Shown piece after piece: positions 13,962 through 13,980 of a stretch of DNA of 13,980 bases; the stretch's first letter is position 1, and each line of letters begins with the position of its first letter. The notes under the pieces are model-generated. The model was not told the origin of the DNA and made no database searches. It saw only the letters and a program-made list of their open reading frames with translations. A program made the position numbers and the translations under genes. Source of the stretch: an uncultured Opitutales bacterium (GTDB taxonomy: Bacteria; Verrucomicrobiota; Verrucomicrobiia; Opitutales; Intestinicryptomonadaceae); the NCBI GenBank assembly GCA_900546565.1, contig URDC01000040.1, positions 1-13,980 on the forward strand, given 5' to 3'.

Positions 13962-13980
13962 ATAAGTTCGGAAGTGGCGC

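Overview
The window reads as a bacterial chromosome segment of moderate GC content, with every recognisable gene on the + strand. The best guess is a Verrucomicrobiota (PVC group) member, perhaps Opitutae-like. This rests on a cysteine-free bL32, a PlsX that opens with VDVMGSDLGP instead of the usual DAMGGD form, the long type of LeuA, and a mixture of Shine-Dalgarno-led and leaderless-looking starts. It is an inference from sequence character, not a database result. All genes are housekeeping; there are no mobile elements, tRNA or rRNA genes, or CRISPR arrays.

Layout. Bases 1-2705 hold the tail of an unidentified gene, then rpmF, plsX and fabH (ribosomal protein L32 and phospholipid/fatty-acid initiation), closed by a strong intrinsic terminator. 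Bases 2775-3918 hold a lone SBF-like/YfeH (SLC10A7-type) membrane transporter with a probable terminator. Bases 4005-4879 are the rplM-rpsI ribosomal pair with its own terminator. A G/T-rich stretch of about 480 bases without a convincing gene follows. Bases 5357-12044 are an arginine biosynthesis cluster, argC-argJ-argB-argD-argF-argG. The first five genes are tightly packed (0-20 base gaps); argG sits 62 bases later behind a plausible promoter of its own. With ArgJ recycling the acetyl group, these genes cover glutamate N-acetylation through citrulline to argininosuccinate; argH is not in the window.

The most interesting element lies between argG and leuA (12078-12220). It is a short, unannotated leader gene of 27 codons, six of them for leucine, five of these clustered at codons 9-15. 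It is followed by a perfect 8-bp terminator hairpin with seven Ts. A segment at the end of the leader gene can pair with the 5' arm of that terminator and exclude it. This is the full logic of ribosome-mediated transcription attenuation controlling leuA (2-isopropylmalate synthase), the first committed step of leucine synthesis. The leader also has four arginine codons and lies directly behind argG, so cross-talk between the two pathways is worth testing.

Other points: GC skew on the + strand switches from C-rich to G-rich near 2.7 kb although gene direction does not change; an 18-bp-class hairpin separates rpmF from plsX; several essential genes start without a visible Shine-Dalgarno sequence.
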